From NCBI RefSeq assembly GCF_023278565.1, contig NC_064681.1, positions 124,001-188,000 of the forward strand: a stretch of 64,000 nt of DNA, in the 5' to 3' direction. The notes below the pieces were generated by a model, which had not been told where the DNA came from, did not search any database, and saw only the letters and a program-made list of their open reading frames with translations. Positions 36,157 to 47,363 of this stretch are shown here, in pieces (the first letter of the stretch is position 1; the number at the start of each line of letters is the position of its first letter). Both the position numbers and the translations under genes were made by a program. Source of the DNA: Colletotrichum lupini. Its lineage: Eukaryota > Ascomycota > Sordariomycetes > Glomerellales > Glomerellaceae.

Positions 36157-36414
36157 CTAATCGGCATCACAGTTGAACGTGACACCATCAGGTTTTCCAC
36201 CAGCCTGGCACGCCGCATTCGCAGATTTGCAGTGCGTGCTATCGGGTTTCACATCCTTTGCGCAACAAAAGTTGCACATCGTTCCTTGAATAGTGGCTCC
36301 GCAGTTTTTAGGCTCCACGCAGTGTCGTTGGACAAGGGAATTGGGTGCGAAGTCGGATGAGGGCATAGTCGCAGCCACAGGCAGTAGGATGAGGAAGATT
36401 CGCCCAGCGACCAT
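36157..36414 (-). CDS. Small cysteine-rich secreted protein, effector-like
   Basis: The product is 85 aa. The ATG at 36414 gives a signal peptide (MVAGRIFLILLPVAATM), whereas the longer frame from 36501 does not. The mature part has eight cysteines, C32, C38, C47, C50, C51, C62, C69 and C82 (spacing C-x5-C-x8-C-x2-CC-x10-C-x6-C-x12-C), so four disulfides are likely. This is not the hydrophobin pattern, which has two CC pairs. No family is recognised. Such peptides are often apoplastic effectors or antimicrobial peptides, but nothing here decides between them. It stands alone between long gene-poor stretches. Confidence 0.7.
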   Translation of the reverse strand: MVAGRIFLILLPVAATMPSSDFAPNSLVQRHCVEPKNCGATIQGTMCNFCCAKDVKPDSTHCKSANAACQAGGKPDGVTFNCDAD

Positions 36415-37897
36415 GATTACCACAGTTGAAATGTAAGCTTTGCAAGGCCAATACACGATAGGATGTGTGTCATAGAGGATTAATCGCCTACCCACCAGCA
36501 AAGCCGTGAGTGGAAATCAGCCCTCTTTATTCTTCCTCCAAGATTGCCTAAAGCTAGGACCACAAACGGCAATCATTTTCAAACTGATTATGGATCAAAG
36601 TTAGACTTCAAGTGCGCCTTGTCACAAGGCACGCTTTGAGCCTAGCTAGTTGGTGATGGGCAGGAAGGTTTGCCATCCGAATCCGCCCAAAGAGTGCATC
36701 AAAAGTATACCAAGGCTTGCAGAAACGGCGGCTTTGGGAGATATATTCTCCAACTTTCTCCGGAACTCGTGTATTCGCGAAACGGCTTCAGAAATCTGCG
36801 TTAGTCATGCAACCTTCTTATTTAAGACTAAGGAAGTGTCGCGACGCCGCTATTCTTCACAAAAACTACTACTCCCAGGCGCCGACTTGCAGCACCGTTG
36901 GTTGGATTTGCGGAAAGTTGATGAGGGTATTCGAGGCTGTTTTGCTTTTCACTAGCCCTCGTCAGATGTCCGTTTGAGGGAGAGTCCCTCAGTCGACAGA
37001 ATTGTATATTTGGGGTGGTTTCGTCCGATGAGATGACGCACTCTCGCATCGGCTCCAACAGCCCTCCGTGAACTCTACATACAATACGGTGCCTGCCTCG
37101 TGACATATATCATCGGGATATGAAGACCAAATACTGCAAACTCCATTCATGGCCACCACCCCAGAACCCATCGGCGCCAAGGCAGGGCCATGCTCATGGC
37201 CCACGACCCTGTCCCCATGTCGACGGATTGTGGAAGCGGCTGTATGAAAATTCCGGCTACTCTTGCCTTTCATGCACGACGATTTCGTTCTCGGAAACTG
37301 TCTAGGTTCCTTTGTCGTCTCAAATATTTAGGCTTTTGAGCTCGTGAGCTTTCTCTCCCCACATTGGTCACGGAAGAACCCGCGTTTGAAATTGGAAGGC
37401 TAACTAGTAGACAGACGAGATGGGTCACGGCAGTCCGGAGATGGGTCTTGATTAGTATTGATGCTAAGAGGCACTGCTGGGGATGTCAGACTACTTCCAC
37501 TCCATTGAAGTTGAGAGGCTGGGTGTGCAAGCCCTCTGGGTCAAAGATGGCAGGGTAAGTATGTATGAGTACTGGTTTAGGCACCGAATCAACAGAGTAG
37601 ATAGACCAAACGAAAGAGAGGCCTGGTCATCATTCGTTACAAGGGTGTTCAATAATATTCTGTAGAAAATGCGATGCGCGCGCCGATAGCTACATCGACC
37701 ATAGCTTTGAAAGAACACACATGAGGAATGCATTTACTGCTGGCATCATCTAACGTAAGCCCTTCTCTCCCAACACAAATAATAGCGGCAAACGAATGAA
37801 CAGGGGGAAAAAGAAATAACGAAACTCCATCCAGGGTCTAGAACCAGCCATACATATAATAGTACAGTAAGGCAAATAGCTATTACACACTCAACTT
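36415..37897. other. Intergenic, no supported gene
   Basis: Several ORFs of 60-100 codons overlap on both strands (36650-36955, 36989-37273, 37364-37558), with no conserved motif and no convincing splices between them. Composition is normal. Confidence 0.4.
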
Positions 37898-39385
37898 CTA
37901 AGCCTTCCCATTGGAAGTTATAAACTCGAACTCTTTGAAGTGGGCTCTTGCAAGTTCTTTTTGAACCCAACTTGCGATGCTTTCTACCGCATGATACGGA
38001 CTCTCTAGATGTACCTGGAAAAACCCCTGCAATTGAGATGGGGTCAAGGTGTCTTCCGGTATCACGCTGGAAAACTGGACAGAAAGCTTCTCAATTTCTT
38101 CCATTTTCAGGTGTGTTGTGCACCCTAGTTCGGGAGAGAACATCCGCACAAACATTTCCGCCGCTGACTTTGGGCTAATGTTGCCCAGAAGGACCTTCAT
38201 GTCGACTCGGCCGGGCCGAATCAAGGCACTGTCGAGTTGCTCGGGTCGATTCGTAGTCATGATGACGATACGGCCCTCCTGCGATCCAACGCCATCCAAA
38301 ACATTCAGCAGTCCGGAAAGAGTGCAGTTGGGCACATTGCTGCTCTCCGGTGAATGTGCTCGTCCATTCCCGTTGCTGGTCTTCTCATGGCTGCTTGAAC
38401 GCTCCACCCAAACGGCATCGATGTCTTCGAGAAGAACCACACATCGCGGCGGAATCTCCTGAAACATCTGCTCTAAATCGGCATCCGTTGCCACACTGGG
38501 GATCTTGACCTCGTAGAGATCTAATCCAAACTCGCCGGCAATCGCCACAGAAAGCGAGGACTTGCCAGTTCCAGGCGGGCCGTAGAAGAGGTAGCCTCTC
38601 CGGTACGGCATACTCCGGCTTTGGTAGCGCATCTGAGTCTTCGGATCCAGGTAATTCCGGATATCAGCAAGCAACTCCTGCTTCAAGCTGAGGTCAAAGT
38701 GCACGGTGTCCAGATGGCGGAGGGGCTTGCGGGCTTTAGGTTTCCAAGACATGCCGTAACGGTCGCGGGAGTAGATGATGACGAAGTACTGCGTCTGCCT
38801 GTCGGCGTACTCGCGGCAGGCTTCGATGAGATTCTGGACAGGATGCGCCGACCATCCGAAGCAGCTGATTGTCAGGTCCTCGCCTCCGATTCCATCGTAG
38901 CTGGGATCCGATAGTGAAGAATTGAAATCTCCAACGGCACGGGTGACGACAAAAAAGTTGCCTTTGAACCAGAGCCACCGTGTGTTCCAGTGTGGACAAT
39001 ACTGAACGGTATGGCGCGACTTCTTCAGAGCGGCAGCACGGTCTGGGTTGGCGCGTCCAACTTCGGTACGACCGGTAAAGGCGCGATAATGCCGGGGCCG
39101 GTTGGCGAGGACCCATTTCACGACGCTCCGATTAACCGGGTCGCCGCCCGGTATTGTGACGGAAGCGAGGAAAAAGCGCCGAATACAACTATACGCTTCC
39201 TGCCAGGCACATTGCATGAGTCTCCAAGCCGTAGGAAGGGTGCCGGCTATGGCAACAAGAGAGCCAATTTGTGTTATATCGAGCTCGGACCACCGAGTGA
39301 GAACGTCCCTCACCACGCCCGCTCCTTGAGACCACGGGTCGAGGAGAGCGTGGCTCGCGCCGGCGATGTGGAACTGGTGGGCCAT
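37898..39385 (-). CDS. BCS1-like AAA ATPase
   Basis: This is an intronless 495-aa protein. The N-terminal BCS1 domain (about 45-230) with its hydrophobic segment near 40-75 precedes an AAA module. Walker A GPPGTGKSS is at 269-277, Walker B VVLLEDID near 316-323, and the second region of homology TTNRPEQLDSALIRPGRVDM follows. An insert of about 25 polar residues (SSSHEKTSNGNG...) sits after Walker B, as is common in the expanded fungal BCS1-like group. True Bcs1 moves the folded Rieske protein across the inner mitochondrial membrane. The divergent N-terminus and the existence of many fungal paralogs suggest that this is a paralog of unknown client rather than the housekeeping gene. Confidence 0.88.
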   Translation of the reverse strand: MAHQFHIAGASHALLDPWSQGAGVVRDVLTRWSELDITQIGSLVAIAGTLPTAWRLMQCAWQEAYSCIRRFFLASVTIPGGDPVNRSVVKWVLANRPRHYRAFTGRTEVGRANPDRAAALKKSRHTVQYCPHWNTRWLWFKGNFFVVTRAVGDFNSSLSDPSYDGIGGEDLTISCFGWSAHPVQNLIEACREYADRQTQYFVIIYSRDRYGMSWKPKARKPLRHLDTVHFDLSLKQELLADIRNYLDPKTQMRYQSRSMPYRRGYLFYGPPGTGKSSLSVAIAGEFGLDLYEVKIPSVATDADLEQMFQEIPPRCVVLLEDIDAVWVERSSSHEKTSNGNGRAHSPESSNVPNCTLSGLLNVLDGVGSQEGRIVIMTTNRPEQLDSALIRPGRVDMKVLLGNISPKSAAEMFVRMFSPELGCTTHLKMEEIEKLSVQFSSVIPEDTLTPSQLQGFFQVHLESPYHAVESIASWVQKELARAHFKEFEFITSNGKA

Positions 39386-40030
39386 TTAGGCGATGGGCTC
39401 ATTCCGAGCCGCCCCGGCCTGTGAAAAGATGCAGACTAAGGAATCGGTTCACAAGTGAAGGGAGATCAGGGTGCCTTCGGTTGGCCAATCCTATTCGGAA
39501 CAGCAAGGTCCGAGAAATCTGTTCAAAGAGTGAGGCTCGCGCAAAGCCTGGCAATGGAAAGATCAATACAAAAAGACAAAAAGAATAGATCGAGGCATTT
39601 TGATGAAACGAGTGACAAGAAAGTGAAGCAAAAATGTGAACAAGCGATTGTCTAGGAAGATCGTGTGAGGCCAGCTTGTGTTCATTTCGAAGGGTCGGAA
39701 AGCTTTTTCTCCCCAAACCTGCGCTCCAGAGAAGCCACATTTACCAGCCACACACGAGCCATATTACTAGAGATCCCATCATCGGCGAGCACCTTGCGGA
39801 ACATCAAAACCCCGACCGGGCACCCGGTGTACCAGGAACAGCTTCGGCCCGAAGGGAGCAGGGACCCCACTGGTCCGAGCGGTCTTGCTTAGGTAAGTAC
39901 TCTCAGTAGTCTCCAAAGGTACGAACGATACCTCCGAACGATGTGCCGCTTAACGAAGTACTCTTGACTCCGAACATACATCACAAGTGAAGCCAGGACC
40001 ATACTGCAAAAGACTGAATACCATATAGAT
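39386..40030. other. Intergenic between BCS1-like gene and transporter
   Basis: The segment contains the BCS1-like promoter and the transporter 3' end. ORFs of 60-110 codons here overlap each other in opposite strands and show no motif. Confidence 0.45.
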
Positions 40031-41548
40031 CTAGACGGTTGCAGTCACACTGCTGTTTAACCGCCATCTAGCTGCAGCAAGGATGGCAGCTCCAACCACG
40101 AGAGTTGCGCCGGTCCACATCGACAACGCAAGATATCCGGCATGCGCAAGAATCTGGCCGCTGATGGGAGGCCCGACAAGAGCGCTGTCCATTAACATGG
40201 TCAGTGTCCACAAACCGCCCTAGGCATGGAATAGCAGAAGTGTGACGACTCACGTTACAGCGATGGAGCCCATCATGAAGCCGACAGCCAACCCCTGATG
40301 ACGATGATGGGCAATTTTTCCGACGCATGCACCCTGCAAGCTCATGATGGCCTGCAAATACGTCAGCCATTGTCATGGAAGTTCAAGATGTGAATCTACT
40401 CACTCCAGAGGAGAATCCGTACGCCAAACTCCACACTGCCAACCCAGGAAGAGACGTTGCCGCCGTCCAGCAAAAGCCAACGATACCAGCCGCAAGAGTT
40501 GCCAGCATGCAAAGATTGAAATGCCCATACCGGTCTGCGAGAAACCCAGGAATAACTCGTCCCAGGAATGAAGCACCGTTCAGCCCAGATAACAAGTAAA
40601 ATGCCGTCGATGTGGACAAGCCATGTTGAACGCCGAAGCCCGTAACAAAGAAGACGGGAGTAAACAGTCCAAAGTAGCCGAGTGCTAACCCTCCACAGAG
40701 AAGGATAAAGGTCTTGTTCTTCAGGATAGAGTAGTTGGCCTTCGATTTGGACTGTATCTCGTCATTCGATGAGGTCGTTCCCTTCTCGTCCCCATCTAAT
40801 GCCGCATGGATTGGACTCAAAGATGCTTGGGGTGCGGGGGCATCAACCACAGTGATGCAGGCGAATGCTAAAAGAGGAGCCATAGTGAAAGCAACAACTC
40901 GCATAGTCCATCCGAAACCAAGCTGGCGTTTGTTCAGAAGTTGCTCTAGCAGGATCGGCCAGATGATGCCACCGATTGAGGACCCGCCAATTGTGAGACC
41001 TAGAGCAAGGCCACGGCGATGAGGCATGCGGCGTGACACCACAGCCACAGGGGGGCAGAAAATGAGCGACATACTCACCCCAAGCAAAATCCCCTGGGCT
41101 AGGAAAACTTGGTAGTACTGTTTACAGAGAGAGGTCATGAAAAGAGCAAACAGTTGACCGATACTGCCAATACACAGGAGAATCTGTAAAGCGTGCACCT
41201 TAGTACGTGGAGGTCGGCAGGGCTGCAATCAATTTTCACATACCGTAGGTCCCAATCTGTCGGTTAAAACGCCTGATATTGGTGCACATAGGTAGACGAT
41301 AGAAATAGATATGGATCCAATCCAGGAAATATTGGACTCAGATTCTCCGAGAAACGTCTGGTAATACTCTTGGAAAATGCCGAATGCATTAAGGAAGCCA
41401 GCTGTGCAAAAAAGCGAAAGCGAAGCACCTACGACAGCGAGCCACGATCTAAAACTGATAGTTCCGAATGAGATTTTGTGATTATATTCACATTCCGAAA
41501 ACCATAAGCTCACCTATCGTAACCGGGAGGAGGTTGAGATGGCTCCAT
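40031..41548 (-). CDS. MFS monocarboxylate-transporter-like permease
   Basis: Exons are 41548-41514, 41448-41244, 41183-40404, 40351-40254 and 40184-40031 (introns 65, 60, 52 and 69 bp), giving 423 aa. The first exon encodes a short proline-rich leader (MEPSQPPPGYDR) joined to the TM1 motif SWLAVVGASLSLFCTAGFLNAFGIFQ. FQEYYQ, GSIS and the GLALGLTIGGSSIGG motif in TM4-5 are typical of fungal MCT/MCH proteins. A charged central loop precedes the second half, which contains FLGRVIPGFLADRYG and ends with ALVGPPISGQIL. The gene is divergent from the Zn2Cys6 regulator and two genes from padA/fdcA, so transport of the weak-acid substrate or product of that pathway is a reasonable guess. The substrate is not readable from sequence. 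Confidence 0.9.
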
Positions 41549-41912
41549 GGCAATGTAAGTTGTGTCTTGTGGCTAGAATATCAAGTTCAGGACACTGGCT
41601 GGCGTAAGCAACGGCAAAAAAAAACAAAAGCCAAAAGAAAAACAAGGTTGATTTAGGCACTTAGCATAGCTAGGATTAATTCCAGCAGTTCCCCATGGGC
41701 ATTTAATAAATATTATCGCTTTGCTGTCGTATTGTTGCTCTGGATGAGGTGGCGTAGATGGAGTTGGTAAGCACCGCGGATTATCCGTGGAGTAACCCGT
41801 TGGCGTCCGAGGAAGGTCCGCGGCCAGGAGCGAACTTGGACTTTGCCTCATCAACATCAACAAAGTCCAGTGGCGAAGCACAAGAAAGCAATCACGAATC
41901 ATTCATTTCATC
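41549..41912. promoter_or_regulatory. Shared promoter of transporter and Zn2Cys6 regulator
   Basis: This is a 364-bp divergent intergenic region with a GC-rich block near 41775-41830 containing several CGG/CCG triplets, the half-site type bound by Zn2Cys6 proteins. No clear spaced palindrome was found. Co-regulation is inferred from the arrangement. Confidence 0.4.
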
Positions 41913-44300
41913 ATGAAGCGCACAATGCGACCTGATAGTGATAGCGCAGCCCAGAAACGACGTCGTCAACCCCAAGTTTCGTGTGACTCGTGCCGCAAGA
42001 AGAAGCTCAAGTGCGACCGCGGAGACCCGTGTTCGAGCTGTGTGATGCGCGGCTTGTCATGCGCAGGGCAGCCGGGGACACAAAATCCGATTGTAGAATT
42101 GAGGTAACCACAGAAATGGTGCATACATATCGACGACCGGTCTACCTTAGCTAACTACGGATAGCCATGCGCCAAGGTTGAGCGAGAATGCCGACGGCTC
42201 TATCCTGAGTCGGCTCCGCAATCTAGAGCACGCTGTGTTCGGGCCAGTGTCTTCTGCCGGCACAGAATTTTCCATGCAGCAGCTTGCGGACACTGTCGGA
42301 CCTGAAAGGATAGAGCGGTCAAAACCATCCCGACGCCGAAGTCTGGGTTTATCAACACGCCATCCTCATCTACGGAGGTTCATGGATAACGAACGGCAGC
42401 AGACCGCGAAGTTTCTCGATTCAACATTCACGCGAAATAGTCTAAACGTGAGAAACACAATATCCAGACTTTAGAGTTCGAAATCCTAATGGACTGTTAC
42501 CCAGGTCACTCTACCATTTGAAAAGGTGGACTATCACGTTACCAATGTCTGTCACTTTCCCAAGACACCCGCAAGCACAACCTCCGGCCTTACACCCTCC
42601 ATTGATTCAGAAGGACGATTATCGACCTGGTTGATGACCCAAGAAGAGGCGTTGCTGCTACTACAAGACTTCCTCGACAATCCGTTTCATCTCCTTCCCA
42701 TACTTCATCCAACAGCAGCCAGGTCCATGATCGTCAACTTCTATTGCACCTTATCTCGCGGAGGTGAACCAAATCCAGCACACGCTGCACTGATTCTAGG
42801 AATCGCAGCAACGAGTGCTTTCTTCTTCACCGAGGGGTCCAAAGCCAACGGGACCTTCGAGTCTTTGGAAGAAGCTACGCACACCGCCATAGCTTGGTTC
42901 AGATCTTCTCTCAACATACTAGAAAAATCACATGCCAATACTTGGGTCTGTCTGGAAGAGGTACAAGCACGTTCGGTCCTCGCTTATCTTGTCTACAATA
43001 TGGAAGGCTGCTCAGCTAGGTTTAGATTCCTTCATGGCTGTTCGTTGTCGTCCGCTCGAGAAATGAGCCTGCACCTAATCGACAGCCCTGGCTCGGAACA
43101 GCGGGACGACGAGTCTGCAAAGGAAATCAAGAGAAGGGTATGGTGGCATATTACTGCTACAGACTGGTACGTCGCTCTCATTCCTCTTCTATCGACTATT
43201 GCTCATCATAGCTCAGGATGCTGGGTCTCATGGGAGGGCCCACGGATGGGACGTACAACGTTCAGCCGCGACAAATGAATGTTAATGAGCCTCGGAACAT
43301 CAATGATGACGAGGCGAGCCTCTCGAATAAGGCCATTAGCATGCCTTCAGATACTGCGACAACGATGAGCTGTTTCATCCGGCGCATCCAACTCGCTGGT
43401 ATTTCTCGTTCTGTCATCGATGCCAGAACACCAGGAGTTCCAGATGCTGAAATAACGGACTACGAACATGTAATCGAGTTAGATCGTCTGTTTGCAGATG
43501 CTATTGCCGACTTCCCCCCATTCCTCCGTCCCGATGGGCCCATTCCAGAGACCGCGCCGCCCTATCTATCGCTGCAGAGAGATGTTGTTCTCCTCGGTTT
43601 CCTCTCGCGACGCGCTCGATTACACCGACCATTCTTGCTCCATGACAAACAAGATGCCCAATACCAGTCATCGCGAGAGATATGTCTGAGCTCAGCCCGG
43701 ACTGTCCTCGCAATCGCCACACGTCTACTAAAGGTTTCACAGATTAGAGAGCCAGTGCAAACCTTTAGCTCGCGAGCAATCGGTTGCCGTCTAGGCTGTG
43801 TTATCGGTCATATGTTCATGGCGTGTACAATATTGGCACTTCACTCAGGAGGCGTCTCAAGTCGTGAGGGCTTAGCAGACGGCAAAGAGTCATGGTTAGT
43901 ATCTGATGCATCAGCAGAGCTGCATGCCGAGGTTGTACAAGCTTGCCGTGCTTTGGCATTGGCCGGAAAAGAATCGGTGATTGCTGCGCAGCTTGTTCAG
44001 AACCTGACGGGCGTTTTGCGTCGCTATCGTGTCCAGGGGATGGATGACGCTGTCCCATCAGAGGTAGAAGATGACAGAGAGTCTGTCGACGCAGGACTCT
44101 CGACTGACGATCCCGAAGCGGTTGCAACGGCCGGACTGAGGACTGTTTATGATGATGGTGGCAGTGCTGAGAAATCTAGTTTGGCTGGAGAAGACGTCCT
44201 CGGTCTTGACAGCCTATGGAACGATCTCCTTGGAGACGCCAACACATTTGGATGGGATCAACTTTTTGCAGGACTCGACTCCTATTGCGGCCCGACCTAG
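41913..44300 (+). CDS. Zn2Cys6 transcription factor, SdrA-like by position
   Basis: Exons are 41913-42103, 42177-42447, 42505-43166 and 43217-44300, giving 735 aa. The binuclear cluster is C24-X2-C27-X6-C34-X5-C40-X2-C43-X6-C50 (CDSCRKKKLKCDRGDPCSSC), preceded by a basic stretch KRRR. The fungal-specific domain follows, with FHLLPILHPTAARSM, ARSVLAYLVYNMEGCSAR and RRVWWHITATDWMLGLMGGP across the last splice. The C-terminus is acidic. Intron 1 has two usable acceptors, at 42164 and 42176, both in frame. The gene ends 167 bp before the convergent padA stop. In aspergilli a Zn2Cys6 protein (SdrA) beside padA and fdcA controls weak-acid decarboxylation; assigning that role here is by synteny. Confidence 0.88.
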
Positions 44301-44467
44301 ACATTAGCTTGCAAAAGGCACTAGGACTTATCACCGATGTCGAGGTACACCAGAAGTAGACATCCGGCTTGCTCTCGTCACACTCCACAGTGGTCCAACA
44401 ATATCTCAGTCAGCCGTTACTATCATTCGGCGAAAGTGATCTGGTGTACAGTCGATTGTAATCAACA

Positions 44468-45070
44468 TTACTTGCTATTTGTGGTACTCTTCTGCATCCC
44501 ATCCCACCTTTCAAAGTTTCTCGCATCCAAGTCGAAAAGATCCAACAACCTTCCGACCATCTGATCAAGAACATCATCAATTGACGACGGCCGCGTATAG
44601 AATCCGACGACAGGCGGCGCGATAATCGCCCCCGCCCTCGTGACCTCCATCATATTCCTCAAATGGATCTCACTAAACGGCGTCTCCCTGACAGACAAGA
44701 CCAGCCTCTTGCGCTCTTTCAGACAAACATCTGCTGCTCTCGTTACCAAGTCATCACAGATACCCGCATTGATCGCAGCGAGGGTCTTGACGGAACACGG
44801 TACAACAATCATGCCATCCACGCGATATGAGCCACTTGCGATAGGTGCGGCTAGATCGTGCGAGCTATAGGCGTGGTCTGCAAGTGCTTTCACCGCCGCG
44901 GGTGTGTAATCGGTTTCCCACTTTATCGTCTCGGCGGCCCACTTGCTGATAATGAGGTGCGTTTCGACATTGAGCCTCCGGAGGGTCTGAAGAACGTGAA
45001 TACCAATCTGGGCTCCTGTCGCGCCCGTCAAGGCAACAATGATCTTTTTGCGAGGTGTGATGTCTTTCAT
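44468..45070 (-). CDS. padA: UbiX/PAD1-type flavin prenyltransferase
   Basis: This is an intronless 200-aa protein. It transfers dimethylallyl to FMN, making the prenylated flavin cofactor that FDC1 needs. The FMN-binding start KIIVALTGATGAQIG, the ISKWA segment, and the conserved VVPCSVKTLAAINAGICDDL and LVLSVRETPFSEIHLRNM blocks are all present, followed by APPVVGFYTRP with the C-terminal basic and aromatic residues. The length matches the bacterial UbiX core. The N-terminus (MKDITPRKK) carries no obvious mitochondrial presequence, unlike some fungal PAD1. The gene is divergent from the decarboxylase with 594 bp between the starts, so co-induction is likely. Confidence 0.95.
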   Translation of the reverse strand: MKDITPRKKIIVALTGATGAQIGIHVLQTLRRLNVETHLIISKWAAETIKWETDYTPAAVKALADHAYSSHDLAAPIASGSYRVDGMIVVPCSVKTLAAINAGICDDLVTRAADVCLKERKRLVLSVRETPFSEIHLRNMMEVTRAGAIIAPPVVGFYTRPSSIDDVLDQMVGRLLDLFDLDARNFERWDGMQKSTTNSK

Positions 45071-45664
45071 TTCGTTGATGGCTTTTTTGTTGGTAGTTCC
45101 TCACAAGCATTTACCGACGTGGTGTCTCTGAAGTGTAAATGACAGTGATTTGCCGAAGATGTTGTGGACGTATTCTTGCTTTTGGGTCTGAAAGTGCTTG
45201 GAATGATTTTTGAGCCAGTTATAATTGCGTACCTCTGGATCACACTCTTCTTGCAGCGATACTACCCTACATATTTAATGGGATCACGATAAAAGTCTTT
45301 TCGGCGAAATCGGAGAGTTCAGAAACGATCGATGGGACGGTAACCGAATTGTCCGAACCCGGAGCCACTCGGGTATCCACATTCTCGACTTCCGGCACCG
45401 GTACGGAAGAGGACCGACTTCCATCCTAGCTCAGGGATCTCTGAGCACGTATCTCGGGGAATTCGGGGATATTGCATCACTACCACCGCTCATCGTACTC
45501 CATGCTGGCGTTCGGTGTTGACGAAAGTGATATATATGAACGCAACATGGTCATCTACATTGGCTGCATTATAATCACATCCAACCACCAACTACAAATC
45601 AAATATCCTCCATTTTTGGACTGCATACACATCCAATTTATCAATCTCAATCAACAGAACCAAA
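45071..45664. promoter_or_regulatory. Bidirectional padA/fdcA promoter
   Basis: The region holds a CGGTAACCG palindrome (CGG-N3-CCG) at 45338-45346 and TCCG-N9-CGGA at 45391-45407, both plausible Zn2Cys6 sites. A TATATATG box lies near 45530, about 130 bp before the fdcA ATG. Further single CGG/CCG triplets cluster at 45301-45420. Binding by either neighbouring regulator is inference. Confidence 0.45.
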
Positions 45665-47297
45665 ATGCCATCATCAAACTCTCAAGATCTCCCGCACCTC
45701 AGCTTCCGCTCCTTTGTCGAAGCACTTAAAGCAGACGGCGACCTCGTTGAGATCAACGAAGAATGTGACCCGAATCTCGAAGTCGGCGCCATCATTCGGA
45801 AGGTTGTTGAGACCGATGAACGAGCACCCCTCTTCAACAAGCTCAAGGGTCAAGATGCAGATGGCTTCTGGCGTATCCTCGGCGCGCCAAACTCTCTGCG
45901 GTCCGACCCCTCCCAGCGTTTTGGAAGACTGGCGAGGCACCTCGGTCTCCCTCCCACGTCGACTATGAAGGAGATACTCGATAAGATGATCGCCGCCAAG
46001 AGTGCGACTCCAATCCCCCCCGTTGTCTCTGATACCGGGTCCTGCAAGGAGATCCGATTGACTCCAGACCAATTTGACCTCACCAAATTGCCGGCACCGA
46101 TGCTGCACCAGTCTGACGGCGGAAAGTACATCCAGACGTACGGTATGCATGTCGTTCAATCGCCGGACGGGAAATGGACGAACTGGTCCATCGCTCGCGC
46201 CATGGTGTACGACAGGAACCACCTTGCGGGGCTCGTTATTGAGCCGCAACATATCTGGCAGATCCATCAGATGTGGAAAAAGGAGGGTAAGGATATGCCG
46301 TGGGCGCTGGTCTTTGGCGTGCCACCGGCCGCCATCATGGCTTCGAGCATGCCTTTACCGAGCGGCCTGTCTGAGGCGGAGTACATTGGGTCACTGGTTG
46401 GAGCACCGTTGGAGGTTGTCAAGTGTGACACCAATGGGCTTTATGTCCCTGCCAACTCGGAAATTGTCTTCGAGGGCGTTTGCTCTGCTACAGAGACGGC
46501 ACCTGAGGGTCCCTTTGGAGAGATGCACGGGTATGTGGACTGTTTGGAATTGTTTGCAAGAAATCCGCAAAGATACTGACGATCCTTCAAGATATGTCTT
46601 CCCTGGCGACGCGCATCCCCAGCCGAAGTACAGGGTTGACCTCATCACACACCGAAAGGATGCTATTCTTCCAGTATCGAATTGCGGCCGATTGACCGAT
46701 GAGACGGTAGGTCATCATCGCCACCTGTTCTCATAGCAGTACCAAACTGACACGAACTAGCACACCATGATCGGACCCCTTGCCGCTGCTGAGATCGGAT
46801 TTCTATTGAAGTCTAAGGGTTTGCCCATCAAGGAGGCTTTCTCCCCCTTCGAATCCCAGGTGACATGGGTCGCCCTACAGGTCGACACCGAGAAGCTTCG
46901 CGCAATGAAGACCAACGCAAAGGATTTTTGCCGAACCATCGGCGATGTTGTCTTCAATGATAAGGTCGGCTACACAATCCACCGCCTCGTCATTGTCGGC
47001 GACGACATCGACGTGTACGACTTTAAGGACGTAATCTGGGCCTTTTCCACCCGCTGCCGCCCTGGCCTGGATGAGTACCATTTCGAGGACGTCCGCGGCT
47101 TTCCGTTAATTCCATACATGTCGCACGGCAACGGTAACATCCGCATGGGGGGAAAAGTTGTTTCCGATTGTCTGATGCCGACTGAGTACACCACTGGCCG
47201 TGACTGGGAAGCTGCGAGCTTCCAGGGGTCCTATCCGACTGAGGTCCAGGAGAAGGTGCTGCAGCGTTGGCAGTCATTTGGATTCAATTCCAACTGA
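45665..47297 (+). CDS. fdcA: Ferulate/phenylacrylate decarboxylase, UbiD family (FDC1)
   Basis: Exons are 45665-46530, 46592-46706 and 46761-47297 (introns 61 and 54 bp), giving 505 aa, close to the usual fungal length. It catalyses non-oxidative decarboxylation of cinnamic, ferulic, sorbic and related acrylic acids with prenylated FMN, detoxifying them to styrenes or 1,3-pentadiene. The catalytic E-R-E set is intact: the arginine of NWSIAR near residue 178, and two glutamates five apart in APEGPFGE (281 and 286), the region just before the first splice. Metal and phosphate-binding segments ([18 protein letters not shown]) and the C-terminal oligomerisation domain with [22 protein letters not shown] are present. 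It is divergent from padA and convergent with the next regulator (66 bp between stops). Confidence 0.95.
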
Positions 47298-47363
47298 ATA
47301 TCAAAGTGTTTAGACTGAACGTTAATTGAATGATTACTAAATCCCAACACAAAGTTTTCAACT

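Noticed and set aside
36650..37305. Several ORFs of 60-100 codons as a multi-exon gene
   Set aside because: I could not join them with consistent splice signals, and the translations look random.
45674..46267. 197-codon minus-strand ORF opposite fdcA
   Set aside because: It lies antisense to a strongly conserved enzyme in a GC-biased reading frame and shows no family signature of its own.
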